Source: Atherinomorus stipes (taxonomy: Eukaryota > Chordata > Actinopteri > Atheriniformes > Atherinidae). From it: DNA of 64,000 bases. Each line of letters opens with the position of its first letter. Position 1 is the first letter of the stretch. The position numbers were made by a program, and so were the translations under genes. The notes beneath the pieces are model-generated. The model was not told where the DNA came from and ran no database searches. It saw nothing but the letters and a program-made list of their open reading frames with translations. This document shows positions 34,778 to 45,561 of this stretch, in pieces. The stretch is from positions 558,001-622,000 of the forward strand of contig JALJCO010003961.1 of NCBI GenBank assembly GCA_023101725.1, given 5' to 3'.

Positions 34778-35634
34778 CAGTTTTTCTCAGTTGCTAAAAC
34801 ACTAATCATTCTAAAGCCAATTTCAGAAGCCTAAACCAAGGTTCAAATCGGTCTTTGTGATCAAAACCGAAGCACCTCACATACAAGACATGCTTGAAAC
34901 ATTTGCATTGTGATGCACTTGCTGTGCAAATGGTAAACACATGTTGCACACTTTGATCAAATAAGACAAGGTGTAGAGGTAAACAAGTGACTAAAATTGA
35001 TTTCACTTTGGTGATGATGAGGGAACAATATAAACAGTTGAGGAAGCTGTGGGAGGTAAGATTTTGCAATGGATAGAGGAAATAGAGAGGAAAAGTACGC
35101 ATAAGAGGTGGTAAGGGTGAGGCATAAGGGGACAAAATAGGTGACGCAGAGCCTTCATTTAGGTGAAATCCGTGCAACTGTGCTTGCCATGTTACAGTAT
35201 TACCTCCACAAGGAGGTTTGTTTTTGATGCGTTGGTTTGTTTATTGTTGTAGCAATTTACGGAAAAAGTTTGGACGGATTGACTGAAATTTTCCCAGTAT
35301 GAGCCAGCAAGAATGAACCATTATATTTTGGTGGTGATTAGATCACCTTTGGATATGAATTTTTGAAGGATTCTTTATATTGCAAGTTTGTTGGAGAGGT
35401 TGGTTGTCTTTTGTTTGAGTTTTGTGTTGTGACATGATGCATGGGATGAAATAAAAAAAAATTTGTGTGTGTGTTATTTTGGGGGTGATTAATAGTTTTT
35501 TGGGGTGATGCTGTTGAGTAAAATTCTTTGCGCAGAAAGAGGTTTTGGGAGTAGTTTGAGTTTGGGGTTTAGTGTTTAGTTGTGAAAAACTGAGGGGACA
35601 TTTCAAAATTGTGTTTTAGCAATTGAGAAAACTG
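34778..35634. mobile_element. TA-flanked MITE, probably Tc1/mariner type
   Basis: TA at 34776-34777 and 35635-35636. The left end CAGTTTTTCTCAGTTGCTAA pairs with the right end TAGCAATTGAGAAAACTG. No transposase is visible. 35203-35395 inside it is a separate repeat. Confidence 0.75.
35203..35395 (+). repeat. Nested dispersed repeat (CTCCACAAGGAGG type)
   Basis: ACCTCCACAAGGAGGTTTGT followed by GGTTTGTTTATTG, a GACGGATTGACTGAAATTTT phrase and CATTATATTTTGGTGGTGAT resemble a common fish repeat starting CCGCCAAGGAGGTTATGT. Recognised from memory, so moderate confidence. Confidence 0.5.
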
Positions 35635-35636
35635 TA

Positions 35637-36907
35637 AGCTGGTGCTTTTCAGTATTTCCTTCACGGGCTAAGGAGGGGAAAACTAAATATTAGAGTAATT
35701 TGATATAAAGCTGATCCATAGAAAAAAAGCCCAAGTTTTTGTGTTTGCATTTAACCATAAATGTTATTCAGTTTTATTTGAATCACAAGTAACCCCACTG
35801 AGATTTCTGTTTTCTTCATTTGCTTTTAAATAAAAGTATATGCACATAAAGAACAGAAGCTGAGAGGAGCTATGCACGAGAAGGTTTTTAATGACATAAT
35901 TTTAAGACCATGAGGGATTTTATCATAAGGATAATAGAGCTTGTTTTGTGTTGAAATTGGGTTAATTATAAGACAACTGGTGTATTTTTTCTAGAAATGT
36001 GAATAAATAAATGTAAATTATGTCAAGAAAAACAAAGCAGAACTTTAAAGTACCAACGAGAAGGTGGATGAATCTGTCAGAAAGACTGAAGGCAAAACTA
36101 AAATTAAACCGTCATCTCCACTTGTTCATTTATAGTTTGTTGTACACGTCTTTATTCCTTCTTTTTTGTCTTCTTGTTCCATTTGGCAAACCACTTACAG
36201 TTGCCTTACATCCTTTCATACTGGAGTGTGATGAACACTTTAAGGCTTTCCTATCACTGTTTCTTACATTGCTTTCTCTTTATTAAAGAAAGTAAATAAA
36301 GTGTTTTGTGCTTGCTCATGTTAACTGCTTCCTGATAGCTGCTACTTGCATGTGATTTAGAAAAAACACCATTTACCTGTATATTGACAGATGTGGTTTC
36401 ATGCTATGCTTTGAACTTTGGCAGATTATCCCAGTGAGGCGTCCTCTAACAACTGCTTATTGTGCATCCATCTTGCATCCTGTTTCTTCTCTGAACTCTC
36501 TCCAGCCGGTAAAAGTCAGCCTGATGTTGACTTTTGTCTTAACTCTTGCTCTGTCCCTTTCTCTCTTTTATTTGTTGCTTACTCTTTCAGTATCTACTTC
36601 ACTTTCCTTGCTGAATTAGCCACTGTGAACATTCAAAACAGCTTGTGTTTATATTTGCTAGCTAGTGTGTTCTGTGGTGCCTAAGACAAAACATCCTATG
36701 AGTCTCCTCTGTACCTCACTGATGTAATTACAGTCAATTACATCACAAACTTCCATGATAATAAACAGTATTTCACTCTCAAAGTTTTGATTATTTACCT
36801 GTTGAGTCACATTTGTGAATTATTTTTGTAGATTATGTGAAATTGTTAAGAGAAAATAACAAACAAACACAAATCTGCCCAGTAAAAAAACAAAACAAAG
36901 ATGGATG
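35637..36907. other. Non-coding stretch, no gene seen
   Basis: Short, hydrophobic shadow frames. No domain or repeat recognised. Confidence 0.5.
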
Positions 36908-36911
36908 TTAA

Positions 36912-37295
36912 AGACCCACAACGCGTACAAGACCATTTGATGGCACACCAACAAGGCTCAGAAACTGCACTATGTCACTGTTGTGTCCGGGACAGGGCCA
37001 CGATGGGGCCGTGATGTTGCAGCCAACTATTGGTTGTGCACCGCTTCATGTGCTAGCAAACGAATATGAACCAGATATGAACACAACGGATGTTTTGAAC
37101 ACGCATCATGCAAAGAAACGCAAGGAAACATTACCGGAGGAAGAGAGGAAAAGAAAGAGAGGAAGGGACAGAACAAGATCAAGATAAGACTGTCTTTTAC
37201 TGGCTGGAATGAAGGTACGATGAAGATGGATGCTAGTTTACCCATTGATAGGGGCGCCTCATTGAGAAAACTGCTAAAAGTTCCATTGTGGGTCT
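36912..37295 (+). mobile_element. TTAA-flanked MITE carrying an exon-like fragment
   Basis: TTAA at 36908-36911 and 37296-37299, with inverted ends AGACCCACAA and TTGTGGGTCT. Inside, the frame 36972-37187 ends AKKRKETLPEEERKRKRGRD; after a frame change SFTGWNEGT follows. That basic stretch followed by a tryptophan motif resembles an N-terminal module common in uncharacterised transposon-linked fish proteins (memory, unverified). Confidence 0.8.
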
Positions 37296-37299
37296 TTAA

Positions 37300-38903
37300 A
37301 AGGTTAAAAAAATCTATCAGGTGATCAGATAAAAACAAGAAAGGCGTGAAAAGGGGATGTGGAGACTATCTTATCTCTGTGAGAGCCATGCACAATGCTT
37401 GCTGTCTGGTTTTTAGCCACTTGTTAAGTTGCTGCTTAGCAGGACATTGTCAGTCTGTTTTAAGCTGTTCTAAGTTGAGACATTATGTCATCTAATTAAT
37501 TTAACTTTTTGAGTTCTTGTTTGTTCAGCTCACTTTTCAGTCCAGATATTTCATTAACCTAAAGTCATGTGCTGAGAGCAAAAATAGATGTGAAGTCTCC
37601 ACATCTGCGCTAACTTAGATAACATCTAAAATGCACTGATGTTTTGTAAAGTAACTTTTTGAATGATTTGGAGTGTGTCCTGTTAAATGTTGTGAATTCT
37701 GAAACTTCAATAAAATGTTCAAATAAAAATGAAAACGCAGTCCTTGCAGTTAGTGCATAGGGTGTTTTATAGGAGCTCTTGGTAGCCTGGAGCCCAAACT
37801 GAGTGCCAACCTTTGCCCTAAAGTAAAGTCTGAGGATTGGGATAAAGTTAGCAGTCTTACATTGGACTCTACTCTGTAGCTCATTTCATCATAAGCAATT
37901 TAAGATCTGAGACGAGTGCTCAGCTTTAGAAAAAAAAAGAGGTCTTTTTTGGTTTGATTAGTGGAGCTCAATTTTAAAACAAGCCAATATGTAGGTGTCA
38001 CATGACATGTTTACATACCGAGAATCAAGTTTAGTACCATGGCTTCATGCTCCCAAAGCTTTAGTGGTACACTGCAGTTGTTTTCATATCCTTAAATGCC
38101 ATGAAAAGCCAATGAAAAACATCCCATCACAGCATAAAACCGCACATCTACTTAGACATAAACAGTGTGGTGTAAGTTTTACCAGAAAGAGACAGTTGCT
38201 GAGTCGCTGGAAGATCTGGTCGTTCAGAGGAGCCCAGAATACATTTCATGTGATTGATGCATTTCTCCCATTTCATCTTTACCTGAAACCACCAATAGAA
38301 TATCTTCAAGCCCGAATAGTTGTAGAGCCCAGATCTGTCTGAACAATCTCCCCTCCTCAGACATTTCATTAAATGTTGCCTCGAGGCAAAAAGTCATGGA
38401 CTTTTGCCGAAGTTTACAGAATAACAGGTGGAATTAAAATTGATTTGTTTCCTTTTCCCCGAGGGCAGCCCAAGTGCAGGTGTGTAGTGATCTCTGACTC
38501 TTAAAATTTCACAAGCAATGACATAACTGTATAAAATAACAGCCCAAAGTGATATGATTGGCTTATTTGATCTTCAACCCCAAAACTGCAAAAGTTGTCA
38601 CAGCATGGAAATTTTTCATTTAAAACAAACAAGAAAGAAAGAAAATTTGTGTTTTAGTGTTTCGAGTGTAACCTTATTCCAGCTTTCTAGCAAACATGTC
38701 TTCTCAAGCACTTCCTCTATTAAAGACACAACAGCAGGCAGGCCAGTTTAGTATCCTTCTCTGCAGGAATATGCCTTAGCGAGATGTTTGTTTATTGGCT
38801 TGATTCATCTGTATGGTGGCTGAGAAGTGCAAAAAACATTGACATTTAAAAAAAACACATGGACAAAGTGAAAGAAAAATTACATTTATAAAATACATTT
38901 AGG

Positions 38904-38980
<77 letters not shown>

Positions 38981-39406
38981 TTTTACAAAATTTACAAAAA
39001 ATTTGAAACGTGTATAAGTGCCTTGACAAACCTACAGTAGCAAAACACAAATATAACTGCTAAACTAATGGACAAAAGGCAGCTTTTCAAAAAAGGGAAT
39101 GTCATAAATACCCGAAGTGACATGACAATTACCTCATTTTGTACTACAAATAAATTATTAACGTGTTTCATGAAAAAGTTCCAGAGATCAGAGAACAAAG
39201 AAGTGTAAACTGGCTGAATTTGATTTCACAAAAAGGGCAAAACATTTTTCAGTTATCAAATGTTTCATGAAACTTGTTGAATGCAGTTCTTGTCTTCAGA
39301 CAAGAGGCAGGGTACACCAGTTCTTCACAGTATGTTCACTGTGTATGCAAATGTACATTACTGTATATAGTATACACACAATATACTGTAGGCTTATACA
39401 TATATA
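37300..39406. other. Non-coding stretch with microsatellite and a transposon-end remnant
   Basis: It contains the TA/T tract at 38904-38984 and, at 38813-38836, GGTGGCTGAGAAGTGCAAAA, similar to the left end of the palindromic element at 41899. Otherwise nothing recognised. Confidence 0.5.
38904..38984. repeat. (TA)n tract followed by a T run
   Basis: Nearly pure TA from 38904 to 38962 (one CA interruption) followed by 22 T residues to 38984. Confidence 0.95.
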
Positions 39407-40543
39407 AACTCACTGGTCACTTTATTAGGTACACTTGTTCAATCACTTGTTAATTTAAATATCAGCCAGTGACATGATAGCAACTCAGACGTGGTGAAGA
39501 TGACTAGAGTGAGTTCAAACTGAGCATCAAAATGAGGAAGAAAGCTGATTTAAGGGACTTTGAATGTGGCATGGTGGTTGGTCTGAGTATTTCACACACT
39601 GTTGATCTACAGGGATTCTCACATGCAATCATCTCCAGGGTTTCTAGAGAATATTCTGAAGAAGAGAAAATATCCAGTGAGCATTAGTTGTCTGGACCAA
39701 TGTCAGAGGTTGGTGTAGAATGGGCAGACTGGTTGGAGATGATAGAAAGGCAGGAACTCAAATAAGCTCTGGTTACAACCAAGATATGCAGGATAGGATC
39801 TCTTACACAACACATCCAACCTGTTACTCCTGTCAACTAAGAACAGAAAACTGAGGTCACAGTTTACTCAAGTAACCAACAGACTGAAAAATCGCTGTCT
39901 GATTTGATGATTCTTTACTTCATTTGCAAGAATTGTACAGTCAGAATTTAACATAACAGCATGAAAACATAAATCTTCTCTTGTACCAGCAGTTCAGGCT
40001 GCAGGTGGTGGTGGTGGGATGGCGTTGGTGGGTGGATATTCTCAAAGCAGACTTTAGTTCACTGTACTCCAATGGCCTCCACAGTCACCAGATCTCAATC
40101 CAGCAGAGCAGCTTTGGGATGTGGTGAACAGGAGATTCTCATAATGGATGTGCAGCAACTGTGTGATGCCATCATGTCAATATGGAGCAAAATCTCTGAG
40201 GAATGTTTCCAACACCTCGTTGAATCTACGACACCAACAATGAAGACAGTTCTGAGGGAAAACGGGTTTCATGCTGGGATGAGCATAGTGCAGTGTTTCT
40301 CATCTCCAGTCCTCAGGACCCACTTCCCTGCATGTCTTGGAGGCAACCCAACTTTCACACACCTGAATCAAACGAATGGCTCATTAACAGGTTTGTAAAG
40401 AACTAAATGAGGAAGTTAATTCATCTGAATCAGGTGTGTTGTAGTAGGAACACATCAAAGACATGCAGGGCAGTGGGTCCTGAGGACCAAAGTTAAGAAG
40501 CACTGGTATAGTGTACAGTACCTAATAAAATGGCCAGTGACTG
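39407..40543 (+). mobile_element. Decayed Tc1-like transposon
   Basis: The ends CACTGGTCACTTTATTAGGT and ACCTAATAAAATGGCCAGTG are inverted, with TA on each side. The interior holds recognisable pieces of a DD34E-type transposase gene in several frames: TTTGAATGTGGCATGGT-type N-terminal sequence near 39560 and a C-terminal part near 40060-40250 (WPPQSPDLNPAEQLWD region, then QLCDAIMSIWSKISEECFQH). The part encoding the first two catalytic aspartates is largely gone. A hAT MITE interrupts the 3' end. Confidence 0.8.
40291..40505. mobile_element. hAT-type MITE nested in the Tc1 copy
   Basis: CAGTGTTTCTCATCTCCAGT pairs with AGTTAAGAAGCACTG at the right end. The 8-bp flanks GCATAGTG (40283-40290) and GTATAGTG (40506-40513) match at 7 of 8 positions. 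Internal CACACCTGAATCAAA and GAATCAGGTGTGTTG match the other copies. Confidence 0.85.
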
Positions 40544-41898
40544 TATATCCTCTGAATGCCAACTTTCACTCGTATAATGTATGTTCTACTGCCCTCTTCT
40601 GCAGCAGTAGGCCTTGTCATTGTGCAAAGGGACAGTTTGTGCATCCTGTGCGACAGAAATCACTGTTGTGGCTTATTTGTGTTATTTTGTTTGGGGTAAG
40701 TTAGAAAATGAAACCACAAATATGAACACATTATTGCCAAACTTTGTGCTGGATCCACATATTTGCAAACTAGCAAAGTTCAAATGTTGCGCTGGCATTT
40801 GCAACAAATTAAATCCGCTCATTAGTCATCGACGCACATCTCCAGTGACCAACCACTGCCTCATTATTCTAGCAAATGCTTTGCTATAACGTGTGCCAGC
40901 ACAGAAGCTCAAATTCACAGATATTTAGTCAACTTCTCATCTAGCAGTCAGGTTTTCATGCTTTACACCAACCTGTAGGTCCTCACCTTGAAGGGAACCG
41001 CTTGAGCTTTTACAGACTGTGTAATTATGCTGAAGCTGCTTTCAGCCCGTTTCACAAAATGCCTCTAAAACATTTGCAGCAAAAGTACATATTACTGTCC
41101 CGCACTTACCAACATTCCTGCACACACACTGTCACACTCACATAAAGTTTACAGTAAACTTGAGTCTTGTGTCAGCCCACCTAAACCTGCATCCTGTCAT
41201 CCTCTGCACACCGCAGGCAGGCTCAGACGGGGGAATCGTGCAGCCCATGTTCCACAGAGCATTCCCCGGATTCTGTCTTTATGGGAATGTTTGATGTGCA
41301 GGTCACAGGGAGCAATCCGTTAACCTCACGCCTAAATACAGAGACCCAACTGTTTCTGCTAGACTGAAATGTTTATCGGCGACTGTGTGTACTCAAGAGT
41401 GTGTGTGTGAGGCTACACACACCTGCTCCTCTGTGTCTGTGTGTATATTGTCAGAGGAATTTTCCATATATCCTCAAAAAGAGGATGATATATTCACTTA
41501 GCAGGTTTAAGCAGCCATAAAGTAAACATGCTGTAGATGTTTCCGGCACAGTAAATGTGGAACCCCAAGACGAGCCCCCCACACACACCCTCCTCTGTCG
41601 TCAAAAAAAGTTTGGATCACAGCTGTGCTTCAAAAACTAAATGTGCTGCATATAAACTAGGTAAAATACTCAGAGTTATGCCACAATTTTGGCCACTGAA
41701 TCCAGGCAACTCATTTTAAATAAATGTAGTGAAATATTTCTCTGTAGCTCTGTAAACCAGCAAGGGGGGCAGCACACTGCAGATTAGACTGGCAATGAAG
41801 AGAAAAAAAAACAAATATTGGTTACTCTCTAGTGTATCAACACATTAAGAAAGAGTATAACCATGAAAATAGTTGTAATGTGATTGTGTCTGTATTTT
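40544..41898. other. Non-coding stretch, no gene seen
   Basis: Short frames only. No recognised repeats. Confidence 0.5.
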
Positions 41899-41939
41899 AC
41901 GGTGGCCGGGAAGTGCAAAACATTAATACATTTACCTGA

Positions 41940-42562
41940 AACACTTTTGCAAGTTTAACAAAACACTTATACAAGTTCAACAAAACACTAATGCAAATTA
42001 AAAAACACTTATACAAGTTCAACAAAACACGAATGCAAGTTAAAAAAACACAAATGCAAGTTATAAAAAACACTTATACAAGTTCAACAAAACACGAATG
42101 CAAGTAAAAAAAAACACTTATACAAGTTCAACAAAACACGCACACACAGTTAAAAAAAACACTTATACAAGTTAAACAAAACACGAATGCAAGTTAAAAA
42201 AAACACTTATACAAGTTAAACAAAACACGAATGCAAATTAAAAAACACTTATACAAGTTCAACAAAACACGAATGCAAGTTAAAAAAAAAACACGAATGC
42301 AAGTTAAAAAAACACGAATGCAAGTTATTAAAAAACACTTATACAAGTAAAAAAAAACACAAATGCAAGTTAAAAAACACTTATATAAGTTCAACAAAAC
42401 ACGAATGCAAGTTAAAAAAACACGAATGCAAGTTAAAAAAACACGAATGCAAGTTATTAAAAAACACTTATACAAGTAAAAAAAAAAAACACAAATGCAA
42501 GTTAAAAAAAAAACACTTGTACAAGTTCAACAAAACACGAATGCAAGTTAAAAAAAAAACAC
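41940..42562. repeat. Tandem array, left arm
   Basis: About fifteen or more imperfect units combining CACTTATACAAGTTCAACAA and CACGAATGCAAGTTAAAA with varying A runs. The units drift in length and order, unlike a clean satellite. Confidence 0.9.
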
Positions 42563-43137
42563 TTACACAAAGCCACGACCCGGAAGTGATTGGTGGCGAT
42601 CGCTGCACTGTCTGTTCTTTCTTTCCTTTTTTCTTTCTTTCTTTCTTATTAAATGGGCAAAATTAATTGTACATGCATTGTATAATATTACAGAGATAAA
42701 AACATCTTCGTAATTTTGACGAGTAAGTATTTTTTGTTTCATTTCTTATTTTTCATTTTTAAGTTTAAAAGTCTTCCAGTAATTTTTAAAATCATTAGAT
42801 TGAAAAACTAGAAAATAAGGGGATTTATCTATTTATTTTGCCAGATCATTTTGTGGATGTAATATTTTTGTAGGATAATGATCAAATTTAGATATGTAGG
42901 CCTATTTCTCATTTCAGAAAAAAACAGTCTCTTTCTGCCTGTGGTAATATGAGTAATCGGTATCAATCGGTGATCAAAATCACATCAAAACAGAAATTTA
43001 ATTCTCGGGAGCGAAACTTCCCACATCCGGTATGCGCTGGCACCTAGCAACCAAGAGCGCGGGGAATACAAACGGTTGCTATGCGGGATCAGCGCTTTAT
43101 CTTTATCACTTGTCCCTGTGATAAATTGCTTTAAACC

Positions 43138-43307
43138 ATGAGGAGGAGTTGTGCGGCGGTGTTCTGCACAGCACACAACCTTCAAGTAGGTGGAAGCTGT
43201 CTTTCTTCAGGTTTCTGGCGTATAACGAGTCAGCTGAGCGCCGTGATCAGTGGACCAAATCAGTGAGGAAGGTGAACAGAGATGGCACTCTGTGGAGCTA
43301 TGTAAAC
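43138..43307 (+). pseudogene. THAP-like domain exon remnant
   Basis: ATG 43138 opens MRRSCAAVFCTAH, with the CX3C pair and spacing typical of a THAP zinc finger start. A change of frame then gives LSFFRFLAYNESAERRDQW followed by TKSVRKVNRDG, matching the FRFP...R..W...VRR pattern of THAP folds. The distal C..H pair is not visible before the nested insertion at 43317. It is probably a decayed first exon of the transposase of this element. Confidence 0.55.
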
Positions 43308-43316
43308 GTTTATTAA

Positions 43317-43982
43317 AGGTTGAATATGGAATACGGACAGAACAGCGACATCACGTGTGACTAGGTTGTAGTTGCAACGGCAGAAAAACAACTCCAGCCG
43401 CTGGGATGCCAGGCTCACTGCCGATACGCAAGTGACCAACAGTCTGCAGCATGTCCAACAAGTAATGCAGAGGAGTTTATAACTGACAGCTAACGTTAGC
43501 CATGTTAGCAAACAAGCTAGCTTACCGATCCAGCAGGAAAGTCGCCATTTCAGTGTTTTTCTCAGTGGAAAACGTTTATGTGGGTCCAATTAGTGAAGTC
43601 TTCACCTAAATTTACCCCAGTTTTTGCTCTTCTCAGGTTGCTCCTCCTCAGAAAAAGATAATAATATCTCCAGGGCTCTGAAGCAGCTGCTTCACTGGTC
43701 GTCTCTACGGTTTTCCCCTGTACAAGCCTGACTATGACCTGAAATATTGTTTCCACACAGAGATCGTATTTGGCAACCTGCAATGGCGGCGTGTATTGGC
43801 TTATAGACGTAAATAAAATGCCATTATCGAACCCGTCAAAATTTATTTTATAATTATTTTTAGGCTAAATATAATTTTTCTGGGAAATGTTGTACTTTCA
43901 TTCTGTACACCCCCAAACGACCTGTGGAGGTATTATTTTTGAAAAAATATAGCTTTTAATAAAAATATTCCATATTCAACCT
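43317..43982. mobile_element. TTAA-flanked MITE nested between the palindrome arms
   Basis: TTAA at 43313-43316 and 43983-43986. The terminal inverted repeat is AGGTTGAATATGGAATA on the left and its mirror TATTCCATATTCAACCT on the right, a perfect 17-bp match. Removing the element and one TTAA restores continuous outer-element sequence. No transposase frame. Confidence 0.9.
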
Positions 43983-44208
43983 TTAATCATTGTACGTTAG
44001 GACTTTTTAAACTTAAAAATGAAAAATAAGAAATGAAACAAAAAATACTTACTCGTCAAAATTACGAAGATGTTTTTATCTCTGTAATATTATACAATGC
44101 ATGTACAATAAATTTTGCCCATTTAATAAGAAAGAAAGAAAGAAAAAGGAAAGAAAAGAACAGACAGTGCAGCGATCGCCATCAATCACTTCCGGGTCGT
44201 GTCTTTGT

Positions 44209-44672
44209 GTAAGTGTTTTTTTAACTTGCATTCGTGTTTTGTTGAACTTGTATAAGTGTTTTTTTTTAACTTGCATTCGTGTTTTGTTGAACTTGTATAA
44301 GTGTTTTTTAACTTGCATTCGTGTTTTGTTGAACTTATATAAGTGTTTTTTAACTTGCATTCGTGTTTTGTTGAACTTGTATAAGTGTTTTTTAACTTGC
44401 ATTCGTGTTTTGTTGAACTTGTATGTGTTTTTTTTAACTTGCATTCGTGTTTTGTTGAACTTGCATTCGTGTTTTGTTGAACTTGTATGTGTTTTTTTTT
44501 AACTTGCATTCGTGTTTTGTTGAACTTGCATTCGTGTTTTGTTGAACTTGTATAAGTGTTTTTTAACTTGCATTTGTGTTTTGTTGAACTTGTATAAGTG
44601 TTTGTTTAACTTGCATTCGTGCTTTTTTAACTTGCATTCGTGTTTTGTTGAACTTGTATAAGTGTTTTTTAA
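44209..44672. repeat. Tandem array, right arm (inverted)
   Basis: Units TTAACTTGCATTCGTGTTTT and GTTGAACTTGTATAAGTGTT, the reverse complement of the left array. It is shorter than the left array and some units are fused (TTGCATTCGTGTTTTGTTGA repeated near 44450 and 44525). Confidence 0.9.
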
Positions 44673-45292
44673 TTTGGGGTTTCAATGGGGTTCAGGTCAG
44701 ATGAGTTTGTGGGCCAATCGAGTATAGTAATCCCATGGTTGTTGAACCAGGATTTTGTAGTTATGGCAGTGTGGGCAGGTGCCAAGTCCTGCTGGAAGAT
44801 GAAGTCTGCATCCCCATACAGCTGGTCCGCTGAAGCAAGCATGAAGTGCTCCAAAATGTCCCGGTACATGGCTGCATTTATGCTGGACTTGATGAAGCAC
44901 AGAGGACCAACACCAGCAGCTGACATGGATCCCCAGGTCATCACAGAGTGGGGAAACTTAACACTGGACTTCATGCATCTTCTATCTAGCACCTCTCCAG
45001 TCTTCCTCCAGACTCTGGGACCTTTGTTTCCAAATGAGATGCAAAACGTGCTCTCATCAGAAATGAGGACTTTTGACCACTGGGCAACAGACCAGTCCTT
45101 CTCTTCTCTAGCACAGCTAAGGCGCTTCTGGTGTTGCTTGCTGTTGAGGAGTGGCTTGACAACAGGAATTTGACATTTGAAGCCCATGTCCAGCATCCGC
45201 CTGCGTGTTGTTTCTCTTGAAGCGGTAACTCCAGCCTCAGTCCATTTCTTATTATGTTCCCCCACACTTTTGAATGGCCCTTTCCTGACCAT
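44669..45292 (-). pseudogene. Tc1-like transposase, both ends missing
   Basis: A 207-codon frame. It has the DD34E core: ISDESTFCISF (first Asp, about residue 78), FIFQQDLAPAHTA (second Asp, about 168) and NSSDLNPIE (Glu, 34 residues after the second Asp). All three catalytic residues are present. HSVMTWGSMSAAGVGPLCF is the typical middle block. The N-terminal paired-type DNA-binding domain is missing except for a KGPFKSVGEHNKKW stub, and after the Glu the frame runs into the array and stops (TPN). It would be inactive without DNA binding. Confidence 0.9.
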
Positions 45293-45559
45293 GAACCTTT
45301 ACTTTAGGAGGCCTGATATTTTTGTAATCAAAACCCTTCTGTTATTGATTTTATGCAGTATTCTAAGTTTTTGAGTTTTTGATTTAGAGGTTTTCTTAAA
45401 CTGCAACTTCTAATCAGCAACATCCAAACAAATAAAAGCTTGAAATATATTGATTCACATATTATTTGTCTTTACAATATGTAAATTGCACCTTTGAAGT
45501 TAAATTACGGAAATACGTGAAACTTTTTTAGGGTATTTTTATTTTTTGGGTAGTACCTG
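44676..45559 (-). mobile_element. Truncated Tc1-like element, same family as 60377-61626
   Basis: The 5' end (45559) reads CAGGTACTACCCAAAAAATA on the minus strand, and 45354-45559 matches the 200-bp inverted repeat of the element at 60.4 kb. The transposase N-terminal coding part is deleted near 45295-45310, and the 3' end is lost at the junction with the tandem array. Confidence 0.85.
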
Positions 45560-45561
45560 TA

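Larger units (their letters stand above)
41899..44672. mobile_element. Large palindromic transposon with tandem-repeat arms
   Basis: The left arm (41899-42776) is mirrored by the right arm (44006-44672). Each has an outer array of A- or T-rich units (AAACACTTATACAAGTTCAA alternating with AAACACGAATGCAAGTTAA) and an inner unique part (for example GGCGATCGCTGCACTGTC versus GACAGTGCAGCGATCGCC). The left tip is ACGGTGGCCGGGAAGTGCAA. The right tip is missing and abuts a truncated Tc1 gene. Between the arms lie a THAP-like exon remnant and a nested TTAA MITE. A DNA transposon with long, internally repeated termini is the best reading; THAP domains occur in P-type and Kolobok transposases (family knowledge). 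Confidence 0.75.

Noticed and set aside
35343..35606. Minus-strand ORF of 87 codons in the TA-flanked MITE
   Set aside because: Low-complexity Thr/Gln/Lys-rich translation of a simple-sequence-like interior; no transposase motifs.
42194..42475. Repetitive 93-codon ORF and its counterparts at 44076-44509
   Set aside because: The frames are by-products of the tandem array (LTCIRVFLTCIRV-type translations) on both strands, with no gene context.
41940..42562. Regular repeats that might suggest a CRISPR array
   Set aside because: The units are contiguous A-rich tandem repeats without unique spacers, and a mirrored copy lies at 44209-44672. This is a eukaryotic genome.
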